A stretch of DNA of 64,000 nucleotides from NCBI RefSeq assembly GCF_036250675.1, contig NZ_CP109592.1:186001-250000 (forward strand). Direction: 5' to 3'. The DNA comes from Streptomyces sp. NBC_01689. GTDB lineage: Bacteria; Actinomycetota; Actinomycetes; Streptomycetales; Streptomycetaceae. A program made the translations under genes and the position numbers. Below the pieces are notes generated by a model, which saw only the letters and a program-made list of their open reading frames with translations, did no database searches and was not told the origin of the DNA. Shown in pieces: positions 17,761 to 26,419 of this stretch; position 1 is the first letter of the stretch, and every line of letters begins with the position of its first letter.

Positions 17761-19527
17761 TCAGCCCGGAATCGGTGTGTTGTGCAGGTCGAAGCCGCGC
17801 CGGTCGCCGTAGCGGGCCAGGACCTCCCGGTGGACCCGGGCGGTGCACTCGGCGGGCAGGTCGGAGGCGGGGATGCCCAGCCGCCGGGCGATGCGGTGCA
17901 GGGCGGCGGCGGCCCACGCCGGGTCGGCGAGGAAGGGGTCGGGGCCGCCCCGGTTGTGGTGCCACACGCCCAGGACGCAGGCGGCGGCGAGCACCAGCAC
18001 GTAGCGGTCGGTCAGGGCGAACCAGGCCGGGCCCACCGGGTGGGCGGCGTCGGGGGGCGGCAGCGCCAGGACCCGGCTGCGCAGTTCGTGCAGTTCGGCG
18101 CTCATCTGGCCGGCCAGATGGCGCAGCGTGCGCTCGACGGCGGTGGAGCCGGGCACGGACGCGGCGGTGGCCAGCAGGGAGGCGCTGACGCTGTCGCGGC
18201 CGCAGGCCAGCGACAGTTGCCCGTAGTCGAAGGGCGGCAGCGGGGCGCCGGGGTGGAACAGGGAGGCGGGTGCCTCGGCGCTGGTGAACCAGGACTTCTC
18301 GGCGAGGGATCTGAGCTGCGGGATGATCGTGGCCTGGCAGGCGGCGGTGCCGGCGTGTCCGAGGCTGACCACCGGCACGTCGCGGATGTGTTTCTGGAAG
18401 ATGCCGACGGTGCCCTCGCGGGTGTAGATCTGCGAGCCGAGCACGGTCGCCAGGTCGTACATGGTGTCGCTGAGCACCTGGGGCAGCAGCAGTTTGACCG
18501 CCGCGGAGTAGATGCTGGTCTCGGCGGGCAGCAGGTGCAGCGCCCGGGTGGCGACCACGGCCAGGCAGTCGTAGAGCAGCAGGTTGACGAAGGCCCCGGC
18601 GAGGGTGCCGGCGGTGTGCTGGGGGTCGGTGGGGTCGAGTCCGGTGCGGCCGGGCCGCTGGCTGCGGTCGACCAGGACGGCGGTGCGCAGGCCGGTCTCC
18701 ACCGCCGCGGACACCATGGAGGCCATGAGGGTGCGGCTGACCTGGAAGGAGCGCAGGGCGGTCACCACTCCCCCGCCCAGGGGTCCCAGCAGGCTGTCGT
18801 GGGGGACGGCGCAGTCGTCGAGTTCGACCCCGGCGAAGAAGCAGCCGCGCAGGCCCAGGGTGGCGGGGCGGCGGGTGACGCGGTAGCGGTCGGCGGGCAG
18901 GGTGTGCGGGTCGAGCAGGAGCACCGAGTGGGCGCCCGTGGTGCCCGGCTGCGGTTCGGTGCGGCAGAACAGCACCAGGGCGTCGGCGCGGTGCAGGTTG
19001 TTGATGACCGGTTTGACGCCGGTGACCGACAGGCCGTCGGCGTGCACCTCGGCGCGTACCCCGCTGCGGACGAAGTCGTTGGTGTGGGCGGTCTCGTGCT
19101 GGGCGATGGCCGCCTTGGAGCCGGACAGCAGCAGGTCCGCCAGCCAGGTCCGCTGGGCGGCGCTGCCCTGCATCCACACGTCGGACGCGGCCATGAAGGT
19201 GGTCATGCCGTAGCCGGCGCCGAGGGCGACGTCGCGGCGGAAGACCGCGCGCATCACCCGCAGCAGGGTCTCGGCGGAGTCGAAGCGGCCGCCCAGTTCG
19301 GTCGGCACGAACTCGTGGCTCATGCCGAAGTCGTCGAGCAGCCCCTCGGCGTCGGCGGACAGCGCGGCCCGCCGGTCGGCGTGCAGCAGGGCCCGGTAGC
19401 CGACCGGGTTGGCCGGGTCGGCGGGGTCGCCCAGCAGCGCTTCCAGCCGGGCGACACGGGCCGGGGCCCCGCTCGGGGGCAGGCCCTCGTGCAGCGGCGG
19501 CTGGGTCAGCAGCGCGGAGGTCACCAC
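17761..19527 (-). CDS. acyl-CoA dehydrogenase family flavoprotein
   Basis: A 588-residue member of the acyl-CoA dehydrogenase superfamily, about 200 residues longer than FkbI-type enzymes. The central beta domain is seen in IAQHETAHTNDF and GVKPVINNL; helical domains flank it. A C-terminal extension of about 180 residues resembles the long forms found in lipid-type clusters. In this operon it likely introduces alpha,beta-unsaturation into the carrier-bound fatty acyl chain. The GTG start shares one base with the TAG stop of the AMP ligase and has GCGGAG upstream. The catalytic Glu cannot be placed with certainty. Confidence 0.88.
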   Translation of the reverse strand: MVTSALLTQPPLHEGLPPSGAPARVARLEALLGDPADPANPVGYRALLHADRRAALSADAEGLLDDFGMSHEFVPTELGGRFDSAETLLRVMRAVFRRDVALGAGYGMTTFMAASDVWMQGSAAQRTWLADLLLSGSKAAIAQHETAHTNDFVRSGVRAEVHADGLSVTGVKPVINNLHRADALVLFCRTEPQPGTTGAHSVLLLDPHTLPADRYRVTRRPATLGLRGCFFAGVELDDCAVPHDSLLGPLGGGVVTALRSFQVSRTLMASMVSAAVETGLRTAVLVDRSQRPGRTGLDPTDPQHTAGTLAGAFVNLLLYDCLAVVATRALHLLPAETSIYSAAVKLLLPQVLSDTMYDLATVLGSQIYTREGTVGIFQKHIRDVPVVSLGHAGTAACQATIIPQLRSLAEKSWFTSAEAPASLFHPGAPLPPFDYGQLSLACGRDSVSASLLATAASVPGSTAVERTLRHLAGQMSAELHELRSRVLALPPPDAAHPVGPAWFALTDRYVLVLAAACVLGVWHHNRGGPDPFLADPAWAAAALHRIARRLGIPASDLPAECTARVHREVLARYGDRRGFDLHNTPIPG

Positions 19528-21323
19528 TAGCTGCTCCGCACCATGGTGGGGGCGCTCTCGCCGCTGGGCACCTCGGAGGGTGTGATCAGGGCGCGGACGG
19601 CCGGGTCGAGGACGTCGTGGAGCGGGGTGATCTCGCCGCGCAGGAACAGGGAGCGCATCAGGGTGCGCTGGATCTTGCCGCTGGTGGTGCGGCGCACGGT
19701 GCCGGGGCGTACCAGGACGACGTTGCCGGCGGGGACGTCGAAGTCCTGTCCGACGAGTGTCTGGATGCCGCAGGCCAGTTCCCGCAGGCGGTCGGTGTCC
19801 GCCCGGGGAAGGCGTGCCTCGTGGATCACTACGAGCTGCTCCCGGTCCGCTCCGACGGTGAAGACCGCGCCGTGACCGGCCGCGAGGGCGGGGCCGGTCT
19901 CCCGGATCGCCCACTCCACGTCCTGAGGGTAGATGTTGCGCCCGTTGAGGATGATGACTTCCTTCAAACGCCCGGTGATGTAGAGCTCGCCGTCGTGGAC
20001 GGCGCCCAGGTCACCGGTGCGCAGGAAGTCGCCGGGACTGTCCTCGGGGGCGCCTTCCAGTGTGGCGTGGAAGGTCTCGTCGGTCTCCAGGGGCTGGCGC
20101 CAGTAGCCCTGGGCGACGCTGTCGCCGCGCAGCCAGATCTCCCCGACGCGTCCGGGGGGCAGTTCCACGCCCGCCAGCGGGTCGACGACCCGCAGGTCGA
20201 AGTCGTGGGCCTTGCCCGAGCCGACCAGGGTGCGGGTGGGCGCGCCCTCGGCCGGGGCCCGCAGTTCGTCCTGTTCCAGGGCGGTCGCGTCCACGGTCAG
20301 CCGGCGGGCCGGGACGCCCGGCCGGCCGCCGGAGACCACCAGGGTGGTCTCGGCGAGCCCGTAGCCGGGGTAGAGACTCGCGGCGCGCAGGCCGGCGGAG
20401 GCGAAGCGGCGGGCGAAGGCGTCCAGGGTCTGCGCGCGGACGGGTTCGGCGCCGCACAGGGCCAGGCGCCAGCTGGACAGGTCGAGTTCGGCGAGGTGGG
20501 CGTCGGTGACCCGGCGGGTGCACAGGTCGTAGCAGAAGTTCGGGCCGCCGCTCACGGTCAGACCGTACTCGCCGATCGCGCGCAGCCAGCTGACGGGCCG
20601 TTTGATGAAGGAGACCGGGGAGAGCTGGACGCTCAGGGTGCCCAGCCACAGGGGGTGCAGCACATGGGCGATGAGGCCCATGTCGTGGTAGTGCGGCAGC
20701 CAGTTGGCGAAGCGGTCGTCGGCGGTGGTGCCCAGCAGGTGCTGCAGCGCCTGCTGGTTGGCCATCAGGTTGCGGTGGCTGACCATGACGCCGCGCGGTT
20801 TGCTGGTGGAGCCGGAGGTGTACTGCAGGAAGGCGATGTCGTCGGGGCCGACGCGGGGGGCGCGCCAGGCGTCGGCGGACGTGGTGTCGTCGAGGTCGGT
20901 GGCCAGGCAAACCGTTTCTCCTCGGCCGGTCACGGCCAGCCACAAGGAGGTGTCCGCCGCGTGCTCGGAGTCGGTCAGCACCAGCGTGGCCGCGGTGTCC
21001 CGCAGGATGCCGGAGACCCGCTGCAGCCGTTCGCCCCGGTCGCCGGGGAGCGGGGCGGGCACGGCGATCGCGCCGGCGTACAGGCAGCCCGTGAACGCGA
21101 CGAGGAATTCCGGGCCGGGTGGGTACAGGAGCAGCACGGGCCGGCCCTGGGAGCCGAGTTCGTGCAGCCGTACCGCCAGGGCGCGGGCGCGGCGGTCGAG
21201 AGTGGAGTAGGTGAGGTGTTCGGCTTCGCTGACGTCCCGCAGGAACACCTGGGCGTCCGCGTCGCCGAGCGCGGCGACCCGTTCCCGCATCAGCTGGGTG
21301 AAGGTGGTGAATGCAGCGGTCAA
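19527..21323 (-). CDS. fatty acyl-AMP ligase (FAAL)
   Basis: A protein of about 598 residues that activates a free fatty acid as acyl-AMP and passes it to a carrier protein. AMP-binding motifs are YTSGSTSKPRGVM, GYGLAETT and IILNGRNIYPQDVEWA. The FAAL-specific insertion near SFIKRPVSWLRAI and the GPNFCYDLC segment separate it from CoA ligases. TTG at 21323 has a GAGGGGG ribosome site; ATG at 21338 and 21359 are alternatives without one. It is the first gene of the operon, divergent from the SARP regulator. Confidence 0.92.
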   Translation of the reverse strand: MTAAFTTFTQLMRERVAALGDADAQVFLRDVSEAEHLTYSTLDRRARALAVRLHELGSQGRPVLLLYPPGPEFLVAFTGCLYAGAIAVPAPLPGDRGERLQRVSGILRDTAATLVLTDSEHAADTSLWLAVTGRGETVCLATDLDDTTSADAWRAPRVGPDDIAFLQYTSGSTSKPRGVMVSHRNLMANQQALQHLLGTTADDRFANWLPHYHDMGLIAHVLHPLWLGTLSVQLSPVSFIKRPVSWLRAIGEYGLTVSGGPNFCYDLCTRRVTDAHLAELDLSSWRLALCGAEPVRAQTLDAFARRFASAGLRAASLYPGYGLAETTLVVSGGRPGVPARRLTVDATALEQDELRAPAEGAPTRTLVGSGKAHDFDLRVVDPLAGVELPPGRVGEIWLRGDSVAQGYWRQPLETDETFHATLEGAPEDSPGDFLRTGDLGAVHDGELYITGRLKEVIILNGRNIYPQDVEWAIRETGPALAAGHGAVFTVGADREQLVVIHEARLPRADTDRLRELACGIQTLVGQDFDVPAGNVVLVRPGTVRRTTSGKIQRTLMRSLFLRGEITPLHDVLDPAVRALITPSEVPSGESAPTMVRSS

Positions 21324-21442
21324 CGTCAGCCCCCTCATGGCGCATACGAAGCGGGGCACAGGACGCCCCTCTGCCGCCGAGCAAGCTCATCGTGAGATCA
21401 CGGGCTAAAGCGCCGCTTGCGATACACCGCCCCCTCACGGAA

Positions 21443-21471
21443 TTCAGGGGTACGCCTGTCCGATTCTGGGG
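21443..21471. promoter_or_regulatory. possible SARP-type direct repeats
   Basis: Two copies of TTC(A/T)GGGG start at 21443 and 21464, 21 bases apart, in the divergent promoter between the FAAL operon and the SARP gene. SARP operators are direct repeats spaced by whole helical turns, so the layout is suggestive. The heptamer is not the classic TCGAG-like sequence. Confidence 0.3.
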
Positions 21472-21606
21472 TGTGGCCGACGCCTACATTGGGGCAGCAC
21501 GGTCTGTCGTCGGAGTTCCGCGGAGCGCGGGGACGACGAGCGGCTCCGGCGCGCGTCGGCCGTCCGGTCCCGCCGGCCCGTGCGACGGGGAGAAGAGGGT
21601 GGGAAC

Positions 21607-24228
21607 ATGCGTTTTCGGATTCTGGGTCCGCTGGAGATCACCTCGTCCGCGGCGGCCGAACCGGTCCGGCCCCGGGCGGCCAAGATCCGTGCGGTGCTCG
21701 CGACGTTGCTGGTCAGGGCGAACGAGATCGTCTCGGTGGACAGTCTCATCGACGAGTTGTGGGGCGAGCACCCGCCGCGCACCGCGACGACCACCCTGCA
21801 GGTCTACGTCTCGCAGCTGCGCAAGCTGCTGCACACCGCCGACCCGGAGTACGGGCGGGACGCGCTGGTCACCCGTCCGCCCGGGTACGCGCTGCACCTG
21901 GATCCCGCGCAGCTGGATCTGACGGTGTTCGAGGAACTGCACCACAACGGCCAGAAGGCACTGCAGCGCGGCGACCACGCCGCCGCCGCGGACCTGCAGC
22001 GCCGCGCGCTGCAGCTGTGGCGTGCCCCGCTGGCCTCCGACACCCCGCACGGCGCGCTGCTGGCGCGGACCGCGGTGCGGCTGGCCGAGGTCCGCGCCGC
22101 CGCCCTGGAGCAGCGCATGCGTGCCGAGCTGCGGCTCGGTCACCATCAGCGGCTGATCGGTGAACTCCACTCCGCCGTGGCCGAGATGCCGATGCGCGAG
22201 GAGTTCCACATGCTGCTGATGACGGCCCTGTACCGGGCCGGGCGGCAGGCGGAGGCGTTAAGGATCTTCGCGCAGCTGCGCCAGACTCTCGTCGCGGAAC
22301 TCGCCATCGAACCGGGTCAGCCGCTGCAACTGCTCCACCAGCGGATCCTGTCGGGCGACACGGAACTGCTGCACCCCGCGCCGCTGCCCCGGGCCGCCGA
22401 GGAGAGCGCGCCGCAGGACACCGGGCCCGCGACCCCGCCGGAGACCCACCTCGGGCAGGTCCCGCTGCCCGGCCGGACACCGGACCGGCTGCCCCCGCGC
22501 GACCCGGTGTTCGTCGGCCGCTCCGACGAACTGGACCGGCTGGGCGCCCTGTTGCGCGACATCCCGGCCGGCGGCTGCGCGGCCGTCGCCGGCGCGGCCG
22601 GGGTCGGCAAGACGGCGCTGGCCGTCGCGGCCGGCCACGAGCTGGGCGACCTCTTCCCCGACGGCCGGGTCTTCCTCGAACTGGGCGGTCCGCGCCCGGC
22701 CGACCCGGCCGAACTGCTGACCCGCCTGCTGCAGCGGCTCGGGGTGGACAAGCCGCTGCCCGCCGACGTCGCCGGACTGCGCCGCGTCCTGGACCGGCTG
22801 ACCGCCGACCGGCGGATCCTGCTCATCCTGGACGGCGCCGAATCCCTCGACCGCATACGGGCGTTGCTGCCGGCCACGGCGGGCAGCACCGCGCTGGTCA
22901 CCTGCCGGCGGGTGCCGGAGGGGGTGACCGACCGGGTGCTGGAACTGGACGTCCTGCCCCAGGACGAGGCCCGCCGGCTGTTCACCGCGGCGGCCGGCCG
23001 GCTGATCCCGCAGCACGGCGGCGAGACACCGGTCCGGGAGATCGCCGCACTGTGCGAGGGACTGCCGCTGGCCCTGCGGGCCGCCGCGGCACGGCTGGCC
23101 TCCCGCCCCAACTGGGGCCCGGAGATGCTGGCCGCCCGGCTGCGCGGCGAACAGCGGCGGCTGGCCGAACTGAGCGCCGCCGCACCGGGTTTCCACGACC
23201 GGCTGCGCTCCTGCTACGAGGAGACGGAACCGGTGCTGCGGCGCGCCTTCCGCCTGCTGGGGCTCGTGCCCGTGGGCCCCTTCGACACCCGCACGGCCGC
23301 CGCGGTCCTCGGGGAGGACGTGGCCAAGACCGGTGAGCTGCTGAACGCCCTGGTCGCCGCGCAGCTGCTGCGCCGGGTGGCGGGCGGCCCGGAACACGGC
23401 ACGCACCACCGGATGCATCCGCTGTGGCGGCTGCTGGCCCTGGAGTGCCTGGCCTCGGAGAGCCCGGCCGCGGAGGCGCGGGCGGCCACCGCCAGACTGG
23501 CGAAGGAGTTCACCGGACAGCTGCGCGACGCCGACGGCCGCACCGAGAAGTGCGGGATCCATCCGCTGGAGCTGTTCAGCCGCCGGCAGGACGGACTGGT
23601 GGACGTCGTACGACGGTGTCACGCGGCGGGCCTGTGGGCGCAGACGGTGGAACTCGCCGACGCCATGACCGGTTTCCTGGAGGCCCGGGCGGCCTGGGAC
23701 ACCTGGGAGACCTGCCACGCCCTGGCGCTGGAGGCGGCGCGCCACCAGGAGGACCTCGGCGCCGAGGCCCGGCTGCTGCGCTCGCTGGGCGACCTGGCCT
23801 GGCAGCGGCGGCAGCTCACCGAAGCCGGCGAGTTCTACGAGCGGGCACTGCTGACGGCCGACGCGGCCGCGGCCGCCACCGAACGCGGCCGGGCCCTGGT
23901 CGGCCTGGCCGACCTGCAGCTCGACGCGGGCGGCCTGGAGGAGGCCGCGGCCCTGCTGTCCCCCGCGCTCGACGCGGTGGCCGACGACCCCCGGGGCCGC
24001 TACGAGGCCCACCGGGTACTGGGCCTGCTGGCCCTGGAGAACGTCGGGGCGCACGCGGCCGAGGCGCACTTCGCCGACTGCCTGGGCCTTGCGACGACCC
24101 TGCGCGACCCGCGCCTGGAGTCCTACGCGCGGCGCTGGCTCGACCGTGTCCAGGGCCAGGGCCACCGCCCCGCCGGCTGGTCGGAGGTACGCCCCGGAGT
24201 GTGGCGCCTGGCCCCCTGCGCCAACTGA
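21607..24228 (+). CDS. AfsR/SARP-family regulator
   Basis: An 873-residue regulator. An OmpR-like winged helix (1-95) and bacterial transcriptional activation domain (about 100-245) form the SARP part. An NB-ARC ATPase with P-loop GAAGVGKTA near residue 330 follows, then TPR-like helices (about 690-850). Leu218 is encoded by TTA (22258-22260), a rare codon in Streptomyces read by bldA tRNA, so translation may depend on development. The ATG at 21607 follows GAAGAGGG. It is divergent from the FAAL operon and is the best candidate for its activator. A hairpin follows the stop. Confidence 0.93.
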   Translation: MRFRILGPLEITSSAAAEPVRPRAAKIRAVLATLLVRANEIVSVDSLIDELWGEHPPRTATTTLQVYVSQLRKLLHTADPEYGRDALVTRPPGYALHLDPAQLDLTVFEELHHNGQKALQRGDHAAAADLQRRALQLWRAPLASDTPHGALLARTAVRLAEVRAAALEQRMRAELRLGHHQRLIGELHSAVAEMPMREEFHMLLMTALYRAGRQAEALRIFAQLRQTLVAELAIEPGQPLQLLHQRILSGDTELLHPAPLPRAAEESAPQDTGPATPPETHLGQVPLPGRTPDRLPPRDPVFVGRSDELDRLGALLRDIPAGGCAAVAGAAGVGKTALAVAAGHELGDLFPDGRVFLELGGPRPADPAELLTRLLQRLGVDKPLPADVAGLRRVLDRLTADRRILLILDGAESLDRIRALLPATAGSTALVTCRRVPEGVTDRVLELDVLPQDEARRLFTAAAGRLIPQHGGETPVREIAALCEGLPLALRAAAARLASRPNWGPEMLAARLRGEQRRLAELSAAAPGFHDRLRSCYEETEPVLRRAFRLLGLVPVGPFDTRTAAAVLGEDVAKTGELLNALVAAQLLRRVAGGPEHGTHHRMHPLWRLLALECLASESPAAEARAATARLAKEFTGQLRDADGRTEKCGIHPLELFSRRQDGLVDVVRRCHAAGLWAQTVELADAMTGFLEARAAWDTWETCHALALEAARHQEDLGAEARLLRSLGDLAWQRRQLTEAGEFYERALLTADAAAAATERGRALVGLADLQLDAGGLEEAAALLSPALDAVADDPRGRYEAHRVLGLLALENVGAHAAEAHFADCLGLATTLRDPRLESYARRWLDRVQGQGHRPAGWSEVRPGVWRLAPCAN

Positions 24229-24250
24229 GCGCACCCGCCACCCCGCACGC

Positions 24251-24272
24251 GCCGGTCCGGGACGGGACCGGC
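24251..24272 (+). terminator. terminator hairpin after SARP gene
   Basis: An 8-bp stem, GCCGGTCC with GGACCGGC, and a 6-base loop begin 22 bases past the SARP stop codon. Confidence 0.5.
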
Positions 24273-24286
24273 GGCCTGGAGTCACG

Positions 24287-24314
24287 CCGTACATGACGAT
24301 TTCATCATGTACGG
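24287..24314. promoter_or_regulatory. inverted repeat before Uma2/XRE pair
   Basis: CCGTACATGA and TCATGTACGG, perfect 10-bp arms with an 8-base spacer, end seven bases before the Uma2 start codon. It sits where an XRE repressor would autoregulate a toxin-antitoxin-like pair. Confidence 0.55.
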
Positions 24315-24321
24315 TTGATGG

Positions 24322-24900
24322 ATGACGGAACAGAGCATCTACCACCACCTGCGAGAGTTCCGTGAGGCCTTCGACAAGCCCGAGCCACTGGCCTGGCCGG
24401 AGATCAGTCACGGCCAGCTGCTCATGATGATGAGTCCCAAGAAGCAGCATCAGCTGGTCGCTCACCGTTTGCGTGTCCAATTGGACCCACAGCTGGACCC
24501 GGACCTGGTCCTCATGCTCGAAACCGACATGGAGGACGCCGCACTCGGCATCCTGCGCGTCCCGGACCTTGTCGTGGTCGACGAGGAAGAGGCCACCGCC
24601 GACAGCGACGCGATCGATCCCCGCCGCTGCCACCTGGTGATCGAGATCGTCTCCCGTTCCAACCCCAGCAATGACTATGAGGGCAAACTGCGCGACTATC
24701 CGGCCATGGGGGTGCCGCACTACCTCATCGTCGACCCTCGGGACGGAAGCGCTGTCCACCACTGGGCGCCCGTGCGGCGGGCCGGCGTGGCCTCCTACGA
24801 CAACAGGCAGCACTACACGTTCCCGGAGGCGATCACGGTCGGCGCCTGGAAGATCGACACGGCAGTTCTGCCGCGCTACAGCCCGGACACCGGACGATGA
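24322..24900 (+). CDS. Uma2/DUF820-type restriction-endonuclease-like protein
   Basis: A 192-residue protein of the Uma2 family (PD-(D/E)xK fold). The pattern is PDLVVVDEEE, HLVIEIVSRSN and DYEGKLRDYPAMGVPHYLIVDP, which places Asp, Glu and Lys as in the nuclease core. These proteins are abundant in Streptomyces and cyanobacteria, and their cellular role is mostly unknown. The ATG overlaps nothing upstream, and the stop overlaps the XRE start (ATGA). A truncated second copy of its first codons lies at 25175. Confidence 0.85.
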   Translation: MTEQSIYHHLREFREAFDKPEPLAWPEISHGQLLMMMSPKKQHQLVAHRLRVQLDPQLDPDLVLMLETDMEDAALGILRVPDLVVVDEEEATADSDAIDPRRCHLVIEIVSRSNPSNDYEGKLRDYPAMGVPHYLIVDPRDGSAVHHWAPVRRAGVASYDNRQHYTFPEAITVGAWKIDTAVLPRYSPDTGR

Positions 24901-25130
24901 GCGACGCCGCGGACCTGGTGCGCTTCTGGCGCCGGCAGCGAAGCATGTCCCAGGCACGCCTGGCCGAGCTCGCCGGCACCGGCCAAGCGGCGATCTCCCG
25001 TATCGAATCCGGGCGGGACCAGCCCACTCTGGCGCTGCTGGAGCGCATCGCCTCCGCGCTGGACTGCCGGCTCGGCATCACGTTCACGTCCGACGCGGAA
25101 GCCGCGCCGCGGTCGGACCCGGCCGTCTGA
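24897..25130 (+). CDS. XRE-family helix-turn-helix protein
   Basis: A 77-residue DNA-binding protein. A Cro/C1-type helix-turn-helix is seen in SQARLAELAGTGQAAISRIESG and the rest of the five-helix fold (LALLERIASALDCRLGI). It is translationally coupled to the Uma2-like gene by ATGA, like an antitoxin or repressor partner. The last 14 codons and downstream bases recur 3.8 kb away at 28921. Confidence 0.88.
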   Translation: MSDAADLVRFWRRQRSMSQARLAELAGTGQAAISRIESGRDQPTLALLERIASALDCRLGITFTSDAEAAPRSDPAV

Positions 25131-25155
25131 TCCCTGCCGGTCAGGACCGACGGCC
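25086..25155 (+). repeat. direct repeat, left copy
   Basis: A 70-bp segment covering the last XRE codons and 3' flank. It matches 28921-28990 at 67 of 70 positions by eye. Confidence 0.9.
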
Positions 25156-25174
25156 CGGAGTCCACGGTTGACGC

Positions 25175-25258
25175 ATGACGGCACAGAGCGTCCACCGCCG
25201 GCTGCGCGAGTTCCGTGAGGCCGGTCCTCATGCCCGGACGTTGCCGCTCACGGAGGTC
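25175..25258 (+). pseudogene. truncated second copy of Uma2-like gene
   Basis: The first 16 or so codons repeat the start of the intact Uma2-like gene (MT-x-QS then LREFREA), with the same GGTTGA context upstream. Similarity stops near 25225 and the frame runs into the OYE gene on the other strand. This is the 5' stub of a duplicated Uma2/XRE cassette; the matching 3' stub is at 28921. Confidence 0.75.
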
Positions 25259-25267
25259 TTCTTTCGC

Positions 25268-26356
25268 TCAGTTGGCGGTGAAGGCGGGGTAGTCGGTGTA
25301 GCCCTCGGCCTGACCGGCGTAGTAGGTGTCCCGGTCGCTGTCGGCCAGCGGGTGGCCCTGCGCGAAGCGCTCGACCAGGTCGGGGTTGGCGATGAAGGGT
25401 TCGGCGAAGGAGACCGCGTTGACGATCCCGTGGTCGAGGATCTCGTTGCCGAGGGCCTGGGTGAAGCCGAGGTTGGCGACGATGTTGCCCTGGTAGTGGG
25501 CGCGGTAGCGGGAGAAGAGGGCGACGCGCTCCTCGATGGTGCCGGGGGTGCCCAGGAGGTGCAGGTAGGCCAGGTTGCTGTCGTTGAGCTTCTTGAGCAG
25601 CTGGTCGTAGTCGGCGAGTGCCTCCTCGTCCGCGATGAACGTGCCTCCGTTGTCCCAGGTCGGGGACATCTTCACACTGACGCGGTCGCTGCCCCACACG
25701 TCACCGACGGCGTCGAGGATGTCGAGGAGGAACTGGGCCCGCTTCTCGCTGCTGCCTCCGTAGGCGTCGGTGCGCTGGTTGAGACGCGGGTTGAGAAACT
25801 GCGGGATCAGGTGGGACTGCTGGGCGTGGATTTCCACGCCGTCGAAGCCGGCGCGGCGGGCGTTCTCGGCCGCGCGGCGGTAGTCGGCGACGGTGGCGGC
25901 GATCTCGGCGGCGGTGTAGGCGCGCGGGGTGACGGTGTCCTTCGGGCCGGAGGGGGTGAAGGACTTCTCGCCGGGGTTGACGGCCGAGGGTCCGGCGGGC
26001 ACGCGGCCGCCGAGGTGGTCGGGGTGGGAGGCCGCGCCGAGGTGGCCGAACTGGGAGACGATCCGCCCGCCGGCCTCGTGGACGGCTTCGGTGACCTTCG
26101 CCCAGCCGGCGGTCTGCGTGTCGGTGTAGATGCCGGGCACGTGGATCATACCGACCCCGTCGGCGTTGACCCAGGTTCCCTCGGTGACGATCAGGCCGGC
26201 GCCGGCGCGCTGCGCGTAGTAGGTCGCGTGCAGGTCTGTGGGTGCCAGCTCGGCGTTCTGGGCTCGGGCGCGGGTCATGGGGGCCATGACGACGCTGTTG
26301 GCGAGTTCCAGAGCGCCGAGACGGACGGGCTGCAGCAGGGGCTGGGTGGTGGTCAT
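25268..26356 (-). CDS. Old Yellow Enzyme family ene-reductase
   Basis: A 362-residue FMN-dependent alkene reductase of the NemA/OYE class: APMTRARA near the N-terminus, the DGVEIH strand and the RTDAYGGS loop. These enzymes reduce electrophilic C=C bonds with NAD(P)H. Where most members have His-x-x-His/Asn for substrate binding, this one reads His-Ala-Gln-Gln (DNA checked near 25820). ATG at 26356 has AAGGAAG upstream. It heads a stress-redox set with two further reductases and a divergent TetR. Confidence 0.9.
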   Translation of the reverse strand: MTTTQPLLQPVRLGALELANSVVMAPMTRARAQNAELAPTDLHATYYAQRAGAGLIVTEGTWVNADGVGMIHVPGIYTDTQTAGWAKVTEAVHEAGGRIVSQFGHLGAASHPDHLGGRVPAGPSAVNPGEKSFTPSGPKDTVTPRAYTAAEIAATVADYRRAAENARRAGFDGVEIHAQQSHLIPQFLNPRLNQRTDAYGGSSEKRAQFLLDILDAVGDVWGSDRVSVKMSPTWDNGGTFIADEEALADYDQLLKKLNDSNLAYLHLLGTPGTIEERVALFSRYRAHYQGNIVANLGFTQALGNEILDHGIVNAVSFAEPFIANPDLVERFAQGHPLADSDRDTYYAGQAEGYTDYPAFTAN

Positions 26357-26419
26357 GAGCAACTTCCTTGAGCTGGGGGGTGGATGAGGAGGAGAGCGAG
26401 GAACGGGCGAGGGCCCGGC

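Noticed and set aside
10442..21323. Methoxymalonyl-ACP extender pathway based on FkbH, ACP and acyl-CoA dehydrogenase
   Set aside because: No FkbG-like O-methyltransferase or FkbK-like dehydrogenase is present, the dehydrogenase is far longer than FkbI, and a KSIII is present, which fits glyceryl offloading better.
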